This document shows positions 23,747 through 32,858 of a DNA stretch of 64,000 nucleotides, piece after piece (the first letter of the stretch is position 1; every line of letters begins with the position of its first letter). The notes under the pieces are model-generated. The model worked only from the letters and a program-made list of their open reading frames with translations, did not search any database and was not told the origin of the DNA. The DNA is from Polaribacter sp. Hel_I_88 (GTDB taxonomy: Bacteria > Bacteroidota > Bacteroidia > Flavobacteriales > Flavobacteriaceae): positions 2,192,001-2,256,000 of the forward strand of contig NZ_JHZZ01000001.1 of the NCBI RefSeq assembly GCF_000687935.1, in the 5' to 3' direction. A program made the position numbers and the translations under genes.

Positions 23747-24958
23747 ATGAAAAAAGTAGAAGTTGTTACCATAGGATTGGGTTATATCGGATTGCCTACA
23801 TCGGCATTAATTGCACAAAATGGTATTCAAGTGCATGGCGTTGATGTGAATCAACATGTTGTGGATACCATAAACAAAGGAAAAATCCATATAGTTGAGC
23901 CAAGTTTGGATATTGCAGTCGAAGAGTCAGTAAAAAAAGGATTCTTAAGAGCAGATACAGAACCAGTAGAAGCGAATACGTATTTAATTGTAGTTCCAAC
24001 GCCATTTAAAGGAAATCACGAGCCTGATATTTCTTATGTAGAAGCAGCTACTAAAAATATCATCCCATTTTTAAAAGAAGATGATTTGTATATTATAGAA
24101 TCTACTTCTCCAATCGGGACTACAGAAAAAATGATGAACTTTATTTATACTGAAAGGCCTGAATTAAAAGACAAATTGAATATTGCTTATTGTCCAGAAA
24201 GAGTTTTGCCAGGGAATGTAATGCATGAATTGGTGTATAATGATCGTGTAATTGGTGGGGTTGATGAAAAATCAACTAAGAAAGCGTTAAGTTTCTATAA
24301 ACTATTTGTAAAAGGAGAATTGCACGCCACTAATGCAAGAACAGCAGAAATGTGTAAATTAACTGAAAATTCATCACGAGATGTACAAATTGCATTCGCT
24401 AATGAATTGTCTTTAATTTGTGACAAAGCAGACATAGATGTTTGGGAGTTGATCAACTTAGCAAACAAACATCCAAGAGTAAATATATTGCAACCTGGTT
24501 GTGGTGTTGGAGGTCATTGCATTGCTGTAGATCCTTATTTTATAGTTTCTGACTACCCTATGGAGTCTAAAATTATAGGAACTGCAAGAGAGGTCAATAA
24601 TTACAAATCGTTTTGGTGTGCAGAAAAAATACAAACTGAAAAATTAAAGTTTGAACTTGAGTATGGAAGGAAACCAAAAACAGCTTTGATGGGTTTAGCT
24701 TTTAAACCAAATATTGACGATTTAAGAGAATCTCCAGCAAAATATATAGCGCAAAAAGTTTTACAGAATGACAATAATGGAGAGTATTTTATTGTAGAGC
24801 CTAACATTCAAGAGCATAACGTTTATAAATTAACCAATTATATAGATGCAATTAAAAGAGCTGATATTATTGTATTTTTAGTAGCACATAAAGAATTTAA
24901 GGAAGCTAAAATTAACAGTGATAAAATAGTTTTAGATTTTTGTGGAATAAAAAAATAA
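23747..24958 (+). CDS. wecC: UDP-N-acetyl-D-mannosamine dehydrogenase
   Basis: 403 aa from ATG 23747, one base after the wecB stop. An upstream in-frame start would overlap wecB and is rejected. It oxidises UDP-ManNAc to UDP-ManNAcA. The Rossmann motif is TIGLGYIGLPTSA. IESTSPIGTTEKM and YCPERVLPG follow, and the catalytic Cys258 lies in GCGVGGHCIAVDPYFIV. AFKPNIDDLRESPA is family-typical. It is five bases from pseB. It is the third nucleotide-sugar dehydrogenase in the window and the clearest WecC. Confidence 0.94.
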   Translation: MKKVEVVTIGLGYIGLPTSALIAQNGIQVHGVDVNQHVVDTINKGKIHIVEPSLDIAVEESVKKGFLRADTEPVEANTYLIVVPTPFKGNHEPDISYVEAATKNIIPFLKEDDLYIIESTSPIGTTEKMMNFIYTERPELKDKLNIAYCPERVLPGNVMHELVYNDRVIGGVDEKSTKKALSFYKLFVKGELHATNARTAEMCKLTENSSRDVQIAFANELSLICDKADIDVWELINLANKHPRVNILQPGCGVGGHCIAVDPYFIVSDYPMESKIIGTAREVNNYKSFWCAEKIQTEKLKFELEYGRKPKTALMGLAFKPNIDDLRESPAKYIAQKVLQNDNNGEYFIVEPNIQEHNVYKLTNYIDAIKRADIIVFLVAHKEFKEAKINSDKIVLDFCGIKK

Positions 24959-24963
24959 AAAAA

Positions 24964-25968
24964 ATGAACTTAAAAGATAAATCAATTCTTATAACTGGAG
25001 GAACAGGTTCTTTAGGTAAAGCTTTAACAAAGCATATTTTAACAACCTACCCTGATGTTAGGAGATTAGTTATTTTCTCTAGAGATGAACAAAAGCAATT
25101 TCAAATGGGGCAAGAATTTTCTAGCAAAGTGTACCCTCAAATAAGATACTTTATAGGTGATGTAAGAGATAAAGAAAGGCTTGTTAGGGCTTTTTCTGGG
25201 GTTGATTATGTCATTCATGCAGCTGCTATGAAACATGTTCATATTGCAGAATATAATCCTGATGAATGTATTAAAACTAATGTGGGAGGTGCGCAAAATG
25301 TTGTAGATGCTTGTTTAGAAACAAAAGTTGAAAGAATCGTTGCTTTATCTACTGATAAAGCTTGTGCTCCTATTAATTTATATGGTGCCACTAAATTAAC
25401 TTCGGATAAATTATTTGTTGCTGCTAATAACATAAGAGGAAACAATCCAATTAAATTTTCTGTTGTTAGATATGGTAATGTTATGGGATCAAATGGATCA
25501 GTAATACCATTTTTTATGAAAATGAAAAAGAATGGAGTATTACCAATTACAAATCCAAATATGACAAGATTTAATATTTCTTTAGAAGGTGGTGTAGAAA
25601 TGGTTATGCATGCATTAGAGCACGCTTGGGGAGGAGAAATATTTATACCAAAAATTCCATCATATAAAATTACTGATGTTGCTGAAGCAATAGCACCAGA
25701 GTGCAAACAAGAAATTATTGGAATAAGACCAGGGGAAAAAATACATGAAGAAATGATTACTTCATCAGATTCATTTTATACATATGATTTAGGCAAATAT
25801 TATACAATATTACCAGCAACTCATAGATGGAAATTAGACGCATACAAAGAGCATTTTGGAGCTAAGCTTGTTAAGAATGGATTTTCTTACAATTCTGGTG
25901 AAAATACAGAATGGGAAACCGTCGATACATTAAAAGAGTTAATCAAAACTCATGTAATTATTGATTAA
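24964..25968 (+). CDS. pseB: UDP-N-acetylglucosamine 4,6-dehydratase (inverting), PseB
   Basis: 334 aa from ATG 24964. Short FlaA1/PseB-type SDR that removes water from UDP-GlcNAc with C5 inversion, the first step to pseudaminic acid. The NADP motif is ITGGTGSLGKAL and the active site LSTDKACAPINLYGATK, with Asp131, Lys132 and Tyr140 in the positions of the FlaA1 triad. IRPGEKIHEEMI is diagnostic. Downstream genes resemble a nonulosonate pathway, but the PseC aminotransferase that normally follows is missing. Confidence 0.93.
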   Translation: MNLKDKSILITGGTGSLGKALTKHILTTYPDVRRLVIFSRDEQKQFQMGQEFSSKVYPQIRYFIGDVRDKERLVRAFSGVDYVIHAAAMKHVHIAEYNPDECIKTNVGGAQNVVDACLETKVERIVALSTDKACAPINLYGATKLTSDKLFVAANNIRGNNPIKFSVVRYGNVMGSNGSVIPFFMKMKKNGVLPITNPNMTRFNISLEGGVEMVMHALEHAWGGEIFIPKIPSYKITDVAEAIAPECKQEIIGIRPGEKIHEEMITSSDSFYTYDLGKYYTILPATHRWKLDAYKEHFGAKLVKNGFSYNSGENTEWETVDTLKELIKTHVIID

Positions 25969-25978
25969 CTTGTTTTAT

Positions 25979-26659
25979 ATGAAAGCAATAGCAATTATTC
26001 AAGCAAGAATGGGGAGTACTAGGCTAAAAGGTAAGTCATTAATGAAAATCTCAGAATATACGCTGTTAGAAACTGTAGTTCATTCTGTTAAAAGAAATAA
26101 ATTTATAAATGATGTTGTCATTGCTACCACTAATTTAGAACAAGACGATGCCATTGAAAATCTGTGTATTCAAAAAAAAATAAAATGTTACAGAGGAGAC
26201 TCAGAAGATGTTTTAAGCAGGTTTATTGAAATTGCGAAAAAGTATGATGATAATGATACGATTGTAAGAGTTACTGCAGACAATCCAATTAACAATCATA
26301 TTGTATCAGAACAAATCTATAAAATACATATAGAGAATAATAATGATTATACCTTTATAAAAAGCTTATCACATACTGTCTATGAATTTATAAAGGTGAA
26401 ATCACTACTAAGTTTACAGAACGTTGAAAAATTAGAAAGTGAAGATAAAGAACACGTTACAATCTATTTCAGAAAGGAAAGTGAAAAGTTTAAGGTTCAA
26501 GCCTTAAATCCTGAAAAATATAATATAAATTCAAAAAAAGACAAACTTCTTACTATCGACAGCCAAGAAGATTATAGTAGGTTTATGAATATAAAAAATT
26601 TCATTGATTTAGATAAGTCTATAGATTTTAATAAATTATATAAATTTTTATCAAACTAA
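25979..26659 (+). CDS. SpsF-like cytidylyltransferase (CMP-nonulosonate synthetase family)
   Basis: 226 aa from ATG 25979. GT-A-like nucleotidyltransferase with IIQARMGSTRLKGKSL at the N-terminus (nucleotide-binding), then GDSEDVLSRF and VRVTADNP. The family (SpsF, related to NeuA/KdsB) activates nonulosonic or other acidic sugars with CMP. The ten-base gap after pseB suggests cotranscription. It is shorter and more diverged than typical PseF/NeuA, so the substrate is not certain. Confidence 0.8.
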   Translation: MKAIAIIQARMGSTRLKGKSLMKISEYTLLETVVHSVKRNKFINDVVIATTNLEQDDAIENLCIQKKIKCYRGDSEDVLSRFIEIAKKYDDNDTIVRVTADNPINNHIVSEQIYKIHIENNNDYTFIKSLSHTVYEFIKVKSLLSLQNVEKLESEDKEHVTIYFRKESEKFKVQALNPEKYNINSKKDKLLTIDSQEDYSRFMNIKNFIDLDKSIDFNKLYKFLSN

Positions 26660-26666
26660 AAATTAT

Positions 26667-27533
26667 ATGGGGATGAGAGTGCTAGTATTAGGGTCGACTT
26701 CTTGGTTAGGAAGTTTATTGCTTAATCAACTAAATAATTCTATTGATTCTATTACATTGGCATCAACAGTGTATAAAAATAAACTAGACTTTGATTTTGA
26801 TATTAAACTTTATAAAGCCTCAAGTTTTGAAAGTTACAGAAAAATCGTCAAGGATTTTCAACCAGAAGTAATCGTTAATTTTCTAAGGGGTGAAGATCAA
26901 AACGGTTATCAAATTCATCAAGACGTAATCAAATATTCAGCATCAGTAAATGCTCATTACATATATGCTTCATCTGCTTTAGCTTTGGATGGCTACTCAA
27001 ATATAGATCTAACAGAATCAATTTTGGCTAATGGGGTTAGCGAATATGGTATTTTTAAGACAAAGTGTGAAAAATTATTGTATGAATCCAATATTATGTG
27101 GACAATTTTACGATTTTCTTCATTACAAGGTTTTTGTAATCACAAATTTACCAGGAATGAAAATCTTTTAAGCAAACTTAAAAATAACGAAACTATTACA
27201 GTAGATACAGGAGTATTTCAAAATAGAATGATTGCAGATAAAATGATTTCTGGTGTAGTAAAGATAATTCAACAAAAAGTTGAAGGAATTATTCATTTTG
27301 GAACTACTGACTCTTCTGACGAAATAGATTTTTTAAGAAAACAAGCAAATATTTTTGGATATTCTAACGACCTTATTAAAGCAAGCAATATCAATAGAAA
27401 AGTTAATCTTAATTGCATCCCGGAAAAAATTATCCAATTATTTGGAGATGAATTCAGTGTTTCAGAGCAAGATACTTTAAATAAACTCTTAGAAATTAAA
27501 GAGTTTCAAAAATACAAAAAAAATGAGTTTTAA
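26667..27533 (+). CDS. Extended SDR, RmlD/sugar-nucleotide-reductase-like
   Basis: 288 aa. The N-terminal NAD(P) motif VLVLGSTSWLGSLLL is a variant of GxxGxxG. ASSALALDGYSN and YGIFKTKCEKLL supply a Ser and a YxxxK active-site pair. It resembles RmlD or NAD-dependent epimerase family members. Because it lies between the CMP-transferase and the nonulosonate synthase and overlaps the latter by 11 bases, it belongs to the same pathway. It could reduce the 4-keto group made by PseB, in place of transamination. The actual reaction is unknown. Confidence 0.7.
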   Translation: MGMRVLVLGSTSWLGSLLLNQLNNSIDSITLASTVYKNKLDFDFDIKLYKASSFESYRKIVKDFQPEVIVNFLRGEDQNGYQIHQDVIKYSASVNAHYIYASSALALDGYSNIDLTESILANGVSEYGIFKTKCEKLLYESNIMWTILRFSSLQGFCNHKFTRNENLLSKLKNNETITVDTGVFQNRMIADKMISGVVKIIQQKVEGIIHFGTTDSSDEIDFLRKQANIFGYSNDLIKASNINRKVNLNCIPEKIIQLFGDEFSVSEQDTLNKLLEIKEFQKYKKNEF

Positions 27534-28695
27534 AATAGGTAATCACAATATAGGTATCAATCATCCTGTATATTTTATTGCAGATATTGCCTCAAATCAC
27601 GGTGGTGATTTAGGTAAGGCAAAAGAATTAATTTATGCTAGTGCAGAATCAAGGGTTGACGCTATAAAAATGCAAAATTTTTCGGCACAAACCATAGTTT
27701 CCGATTATGGTTTTAAAAACCTAACTAATGTAAATACGCACCAAAGTAAATGGAAAACATCCGTTTTTGATTCTTATAAAGCTGCTTCAATTCCTTTCGA
27801 ATGGACTCTAGAGCTTAAAGAATTAACAGAGAAATTAGGAATGGATTATTTTACATCTCCTTATTCTATGGAACTGGTTAAACTAGTAGAACCACATGTT
27901 TCAGCATTTAAGTTGGGTTCAGGTGATATTACTTGGCATGAAATCATTAAACTTATGGCTTCCTTAGAGAAGCCTTTGTTAATTGCAACTGGAGCAAGTA
28001 CTTTAGAAGAAATTAAAAATTCAGTAGAAGTTGCCCTTTCTAAAACTCAGGATATAATTTTAATGCAATGCAATACGAATTATACAGCCAGACATGGTGA
28101 AGATAGTAGTGTAACACGCGAGCGTTTTTCAAATTTAAACCTTAGTGTTTTAAAAGCTTACAGTGAACTTTGGCCACAATTGCCATTAGGCTTGTCCGAT
28201 CATACCCATGGAAGTTTAAGTGTTTTAGCAGCAGTTGGGTTATACAATTGTAGTGTTGTTGAAAAACATTTAACTTTTGACAGCTCGTTGGAAGGACAAG
28301 ATCATCCTTTTTCAATGATGCCAAAAGAATGGTTAAAAATGGTTGAAGAAACAGAACAACTAAAGGCTAAATTAAAGGGAGTTAATTCATTTGAAGAAAG
28401 ATTAAAAATAACGAGCCAAAATGTTGACAATACTGAATTCTTAAACCTATCCATTGGTAACGGAATTAAGAAAGTAGAAGACAATGAAAAAAATACAGTT
28501 ATAGTGCAACGTAGAGCCATTCGAACAAGCAAAAACTTAGCAGTTGGCGATACAATAAGAGAAGAAGACTTAGTAGTTCTAAGACCTTGTCCAGTTGATG
28601 CTTTGCCTCCTTATAAAATGCAAGAAATAATAGGAAAAAAATTAACGAGAGCCATTGTTGAAGGAGATTATATTAAAGCTGTAGATATTAATTAA
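27523..28695 (+). CDS. NeuB/SpsE-family nonulosonic acid synthase
   Basis: 390 aa. Condenses phosphoenolpyruvate with a six-carbon sugar to make a nine-carbon sialic-type acid. The NeuB barrel begins with FIADIASNHGGDLGKAKELI and includes KMQNFSAQTI, FTSPYS, FKLGSGDI, TGASTLEEI and LSDHTHGS. A C-terminal SAF (antifreeze-like) domain (about 330-390) follows. The starting ATG overlaps the SDR by 11 bases. It could be a NeuB, PseI or LegI homologue; these share motifs and cannot be separated by eye. Confidence 0.87.
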   Translation: MSFKIGNHNIGINHPVYFIADIASNHGGDLGKAKELIYASAESRVDAIKMQNFSAQTIVSDYGFKNLTNVNTHQSKWKTSVFDSYKAASIPFEWTLELKELTEKLGMDYFTSPYSMELVKLVEPHVSAFKLGSGDITWHEIIKLMASLEKPLLIATGASTLEEIKNSVEVALSKTQDIILMQCNTNYTARHGEDSSVTRERFSNLNLSVLKAYSELWPQLPLGLSDHTHGSLSVLAAVGLYNCSVVEKHLTFDSSLEGQDHPFSMMPKEWLKMVEETEQLKAKLKGVNSFEERLKITSQNVDNTEFLNLSIGNGIKKVEDNEKNTVIVQRRAIRTSKNLAVGDTIREEDLVVLRPCPVDALPPYKMQEIIGKKLTRAIVEGDYIKAVDIN

Positions 28696-28703
28696 ATGCT
28701 GTT

Positions 28704-29171
28704 ATGATTTATAAAAACCCTTACATATTAAATTCAGATGAATATTACATTTGGGAAATCCTAATTCGAAATGATTTTGAAGCATTTTGTAAAATGGATT
28801 GGGAAATGATTCATAACGATTTTATAAAAGAAGGTTTTTTTGGTATTGATGGCAAATTATCAGCAAACAAATTAGATTGGTGTTTAACCTATGATTCGTT
28901 AGAAGCCTATAAAAACGATTGGATTAACCAAAGCAAAGAGTTTAATAAAAAAACCTTTGTAAGCAATCCGTTAGACGTTTTATATGCAACAACCAAATTG
29001 AGCAAAATAGAAATAGAAGCAAACATAGCACTAGTCCACAAAGTGTTTAATGGAGTATTTGAAGTTGCAAATGAAGAACCCATAAAACTAAACTGGATAA
29101 GTTTATTTATCTTACGTAAAGTGGAAGGAAATTGGAAAATAGCTAATTTTACAGGCTATCTTCCTAAATAA
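28704..29171 (+). CDS. NTF2-like small protein of the nonulosonate operon
   Basis: 155 aa, no named family. The fold looks like SnoaL/NTF2: N-terminal helices around DFEAFCKMDWEMIHNDF, then strands ending in WISLFILRKVEGNWKIANFTGYLP, which is the typical last pair of beta strands. No catalytic residue can be assigned. It starts eight bases after the synthase stop and ends seven bases before the PseG-like gene, so it is in the operon. It may be an isomerase/cyclase or a binding protein acting on an intermediate. Confidence 0.6.
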   Translation: MIYKNPYILNSDEYYIWEILIRNDFEAFCKMDWEMIHNDFIKEGFFGIDGKLSANKLDWCLTYDSLEAYKNDWINQSKEFNKKTFVSNPLDVLYATTKLSKIEIEANIALVHKVFNGVFEVANEEPIKLNWISLFILRKVEGNWKIANFTGYLPK

Positions 29172-29178
29172 TTTAAAA

Positions 29179-30156
29179 ATGACAAGAAAATTAATTTTTA
29201 GAGCAGAAGTTAGCCAAACTATTGGTAGAGGTCATTTGTCAAGATGTCTCGCTATTGCAGATATGCTAAAAAACAGCTTTGACATTTCATTCGTTTTTTC
29301 ACGTAGTGAAGAAGATTTTGCTTCAAAATTAATAAAAAACTATGCTTATTTTCTAATTGATAACGATACTGATTTACTTGATATTCTTAAAAAAGAAGAC
29401 ATCTTTTGGATAGATGGTTATCATTTTAGTGAAGAATGGAAAAAAGAAATACATAAACTTGTTGGAGAATTTATTGAAACAAATGACATACCATATGCAG
29501 CTGAAAATGTAGATGTAATTTTCAACCAAACACCAGGTTTAGAAAAAACACAATTTAAGGACACAAAAGCAGCTTTATATTTAGGTTTAGATTATGCATT
29601 ACTTAGACAAAGCTTTTTAGAATCAGCCAAAAAAACAGCAAAAAACGAATCAGGAAATGGAGTTTTTATATGTTTTGGTGGAGCTGATACCTTTAAACTA
29701 GGAGAAAAATTTGTAGAAGAATTAGTGCAACGTAATTTTAAAGATCCAATTTATTGGGTAACAAATGCAGCTGCATTAGTAGAACAAAAAAACAATTCAA
29801 AAAATGTAACCATACTTTCCAACCTAAATGAAAAGGAAATGATTCACTACATGTCAATCGCTAAAGTGTTATTAATTCCATCAAGTGTTTTGAGTTTTGA
29901 AGCAATGGCCATAAGAAAACCAATTTTTACATGTTATTTTGTGGATAATCAAAAATTAATTAACAAAGGATTATTAAAACAAGAATTAGCGAACGGAGTT
30001 GGCTATATCGAAACAAAAAAAGATGTAGAAATTACAACGAATTCCTTTTTAGAATTTTACGAAAATACCTCATTGCATCTACAACAAATTAGAAAACAAA
30101 CCGAATCATTGGATGGAAATTCCACTAATAGAATAAAAGAAATAATATATTTATAA
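29179..30156 (+). CDS. PseG/SpsG-like UDP-sugar hydrolase
   Basis: 325 aa, GT-B-like fold. The catalytic His19 lies in TIGRGHLSRCLAIA, matching the GxGHxxR motif of PseG. Further family features are IDGYHFSEEW, CFGGADTFKLG and IPSSVLSFEAMAIRKPI. PseG releases the sugar from UDP before the synthase step. The order synthase, NTF2-like, hydrolase is compact. The PseG function fits pseB, but the acetyltransferase PseH is not visible here. Confidence 0.8.
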   Translation: MTRKLIFRAEVSQTIGRGHLSRCLAIADMLKNSFDISFVFSRSEEDFASKLIKNYAYFLIDNDTDLLDILKKEDIFWIDGYHFSEEWKKEIHKLVGEFIETNDIPYAAENVDVIFNQTPGLEKTQFKDTKAALYLGLDYALLRQSFLESAKKTAKNESGNGVFICFGGADTFKLGEKFVEELVQRNFKDPIYWVTNAAALVEQKNNSKNVTILSNLNEKEMIHYMSIAKVLLIPSSVLSFEAMAIRKPIFTCYFVDNQKLINKGLLKQELANGVGYIETKKDVEITTNSFLEFYENTSLHLQQIRKQTESLDGNSTNRIKEIIYL

Positions 30157-30164
30157 AAGTATAG

Positions 30165-31769
30165 ATGAAATTAAAATTTAAAGATCGTATTAAAATTTAT
30201 TTTTTACCTAATATTATTAGAGGATTAACTTTTTTTGGTTTTTCTTATGAATATTTAGGAAAATTGTCTTTTTTAACAAATAGTGTTTTACTAGACCAAT
30301 CAACCAAATTATCAAAAATAACTATTAATAAAAATAATAACCCCAAAAATATATATGTTCTTTTAATGCTTTCAGGAAGCAAGTTTCATCTGTATGTAGA
30401 ATCTTTAATCGCTCTTGGATTAAAAAGTAAAGGGCATAATGTAGTTTTTGTAATTGATGATAATTCATTACCAATACATGAATTAAAAAAAATTAATAAT
30501 GAAGAAAATTGGGATTACTTAGCTGAAAGAGATTTTATCTTTGCATCAAGGTTTTTGGAAAGAATGAAACTTAATTTTGTAAAGATCTCTAGTTTTCTAG
30601 AATCTAAAAAAGATATTACATATTTGAATAAGTATGATAGTATTTTGGAAGCAACACTATTAAAACAATATAAAGTAGGGGTGATAGACGAAACTTTACC
30701 TAATTATAAAGAAAAAACAGAATTAATAAAAAAATCAATCTCCATAACACATTTTTTAGCAGAAGAAATTGCTGAAATAAAACCAGATATAGTTATAATG
30801 AGTCATGGAATCTATAGTACTTGGGGACCACTTTTTAATGTCCTGAATGAATATGATTTACCAATACTTGTTCATGGAAGAGGTAAAAAGAGACACTCTC
30901 AAGTATTCAATTGGAATAAAACAGGTGATTCTTGGGATGTTTCTGATGAATGGGAAAAAGTTAAAAACAATGATTTAACAGAAAAAGAGTTAAAAGAAAT
31001 AAATGCATATTTAGAATCTAGAATATCTCATAAAGATGATGTTTTTGTCTATAATTTTGGTAAACAAACAAATAAAAAAGAGACTATAAAATTTTTAGGT
31101 TTAGAAGATGATAAACCAATTTATACGCTTTTTACTAATGTTTTATGGGATGCAGCTAGTGCACAAAGAGAAATAGCATTTAACAATCCTGTAGAATGGG
31201 TGATAGAAACAATAGAATGGTTTAACAAACATCCAGAAAAACAATTAATTGTAAAAATACACCCAGCAGAGGTTGTTATAGGTACTAATATGCCTTTTTA
31301 TGATATCATTGTAAAAAGAGTTGAGCTTAATAAAAACATAAGAGTTATTAAACCACAAGAGAAAGTTAATAGCTGGAGTATTTATGATATCAGCAACTTG
31401 GGTATTGTTCACACAACTACGGCAGGTATGGAAATGCCTTTAGTCAATAAGCCCTGTATAGTAGTTTCTAAGACGCATTATAGGTCTAAGGGTTTTACTA
31501 TTGATGTGAACTCTAAAGAAGACTACTTTAAAACTTTAAATAGTTTTAACATAGATAATTATGATTTAGAAAAAAACAAAAAAGAAGCCATAAAATATGC
31601 TTACCTGTTATTTATAAGATATCAAGTTCCTTTTAACTTTTTCTTTGAAGAGGTTTCTACGGATATAAAAGGATTTAGACACACAGACTTAAACTTATAT
31701 TTACTTGATAAAAATTATAACAAAATTTTAGAAAGTATATTAAATAAAAAACCAATTTTTAACGGTTAA
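30165..31769 (+). CDS. Capsule-synthesis-type glycosyltransferase (KpsS/nonulosonate transferase-like)
   Basis: 534 aa, cytoplasmic or membrane-associated. The C-terminal half carries VKIHPAEVVIG, then SIYDISNLGIVHTTTAGMEMPL, VNKPCIVVSKTHYRSKGF. This is the pattern of the Capsule_synth family that includes KpsS/LipB and many nonulosonic acid transferases. The N-terminal half (about 55-300) is a second Rossmann-like domain. Position directly after the nonulosonate genes suggests it transfers that sugar. Family assignment is good; donor specificity is inferred. Confidence 0.72.
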   Translation: MKLKFKDRIKIYFLPNIIRGLTFFGFSYEYLGKLSFLTNSVLLDQSTKLSKITINKNNNPKNIYVLLMLSGSKFHLYVESLIALGLKSKGHNVVFVIDDNSLPIHELKKINNEENWDYLAERDFIFASRFLERMKLNFVKISSFLESKKDITYLNKYDSILEATLLKQYKVGVIDETLPNYKEKTELIKKSISITHFLAEEIAEIKPDIVIMSHGIYSTWGPLFNVLNEYDLPILVHGRGKKRHSQVFNWNKTGDSWDVSDEWEKVKNNDLTEKELKEINAYLESRISHKDDVFVYNFGKQTNKKETIKFLGLEDDKPIYTLFTNVLWDAASAQREIAFNNPVEWVIETIEWFNKHPEKQLIVKIHPAEVVIGTNMPFYDIIVKRVELNKNIRVIKPQEKVNSWSIYDISNLGIVHTTTAGMEMPLVNKPCIVVSKTHYRSKGFTIDVNSKEDYFKTLNSFNIDNYDLEKNKKEAIKYAYLLFIRYQVPFNFFFEEVSTDIKGFRHTDLNLYLLDKNYNKILESILNKKPIFNG

Positions 31770-31772
31770 CAA

Positions 31773-32858
31773 ATGAAAAAGAAAAAGATTTTGCTTTGGG
31801 GTTATATAGGGAGAAAAAATTTTGGTGATGACTTATTATTTGAAATAGCTTTAAAAAACCTTGAACATTTAGAAAATAAAGAAATTTTTGTTTTATTACC
31901 AAAAGAAATAGAAGCAAATTATCTTTCAAAAATTAACTCTGAATTAAATATAATAAAATATAATAAATCAATAGCAATTTTTGAATTTTTAAAATATCAC
32001 AAAGTTTATTATATAGGAGGAGGTGTTTTTTTTGATTATAAAAAAAATATAGGTCTTGTTAATTTTTTTAAACGAAGATTTAGCAATTTCTTAAGATTTA
32101 ATATTTCAAGATATTTTGGTACTGAATTTGCTGGAGTTGGGTTAGGCATTGGTCCATATTATTCTAAAAAGACTAAATCTATAAGTGCAAATATTTTAAA
32201 GAATTTTAGTTTAATTGGAGTAAGAGATGCTGAGTCATTAAAATATGCAAAAGAATTCAGGTTAAAAAATGTTTTTTTGGCAAATGATTTAAGTTTATTA
32301 TTACATAAAGACTTGTTAAAGCTAAAAAAAACAGCAATTAAAATTGATAATAAAATATTGATATGCCCAAGAACTTACCCACATAAAAAAGATTTTGAAA
32401 AACATTTAGATATATTAAAAGAATTAACAGTTTATCTACAAAAAAAACTATATAATGTTGAATGGATTTTTCTACAGGAAGAAAATGAACTTTTAATTAA
32501 AGAACTAGAGGGGTTAAAAATTAAAACTAGAGTTTGGAATCCTGATGAAATGAAGCTTAGTGATTTTATGTCACATTTTGCATCAGCATCATTAGTGTTT
32601 ACGAGTAGGATGCATGCAGTTTATATATCTAATATGCTAAAAACAAAAACAGTAGCCATTGATGTGCATCCAAAATTAGTTCACTCAAGTAAATTGTTTT
32701 ATAGAAATCCTATTATTGTCAATCCTTTATCTGAATTGAAAATATATAAAGAAGCTATGAGGTCTGATAACCAGTATGATAACGAAGAGTTTATAAAAGA
32801 TTATAAAAAAGTAGATGAAGTTAATTTTAAAATAATTAAATGGTTAAATGTTAAATGA
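31773..32858 (+). CDS. Polysaccharide pyruvyl transferase family protein
   Basis: 361 aa. The N-terminal GYIGRKNFGDDLLFEIAL, and the later SRMHAVYISNML and GVGLGIGPYY, identify the CsaB/PssM-like family that adds pyruvyl or related groups to surface polysaccharides from phosphoenolpyruvate. Three bases after the preceding gene; overlaps the flippase by 4 (ATGA). The acceptor sugar is unknown. Some members of this family transfer other groups. Confidence 0.83.
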   Translation: MKKKKILLWGYIGRKNFGDDLLFEIALKNLEHLENKEIFVLLPKEIEANYLSKINSELNIIKYNKSIAIFEFLKYHKVYYIGGGVFFDYKKNIGLVNFFKRRFSNFLRFNISRYFGTEFAGVGLGIGPYYSKKTKSISANILKNFSLIGVRDAESLKYAKEFRLKNVFLANDLSLLLHKDLLKLKKTAIKIDNKILICPRTYPHKKDFEKHLDILKELTVYLQKKLYNVEWIFLQEENELLIKELEGLKIKTRVWNPDEMKLSDFMSHFASASLVFTSRMHAVYISNMLKTKTVAIDVHPKLVHSSKLFYRNPIIVNPLSELKIYKEAMRSDNQYDNEEFIKDYKKVDEVNFKIIKWLNVK

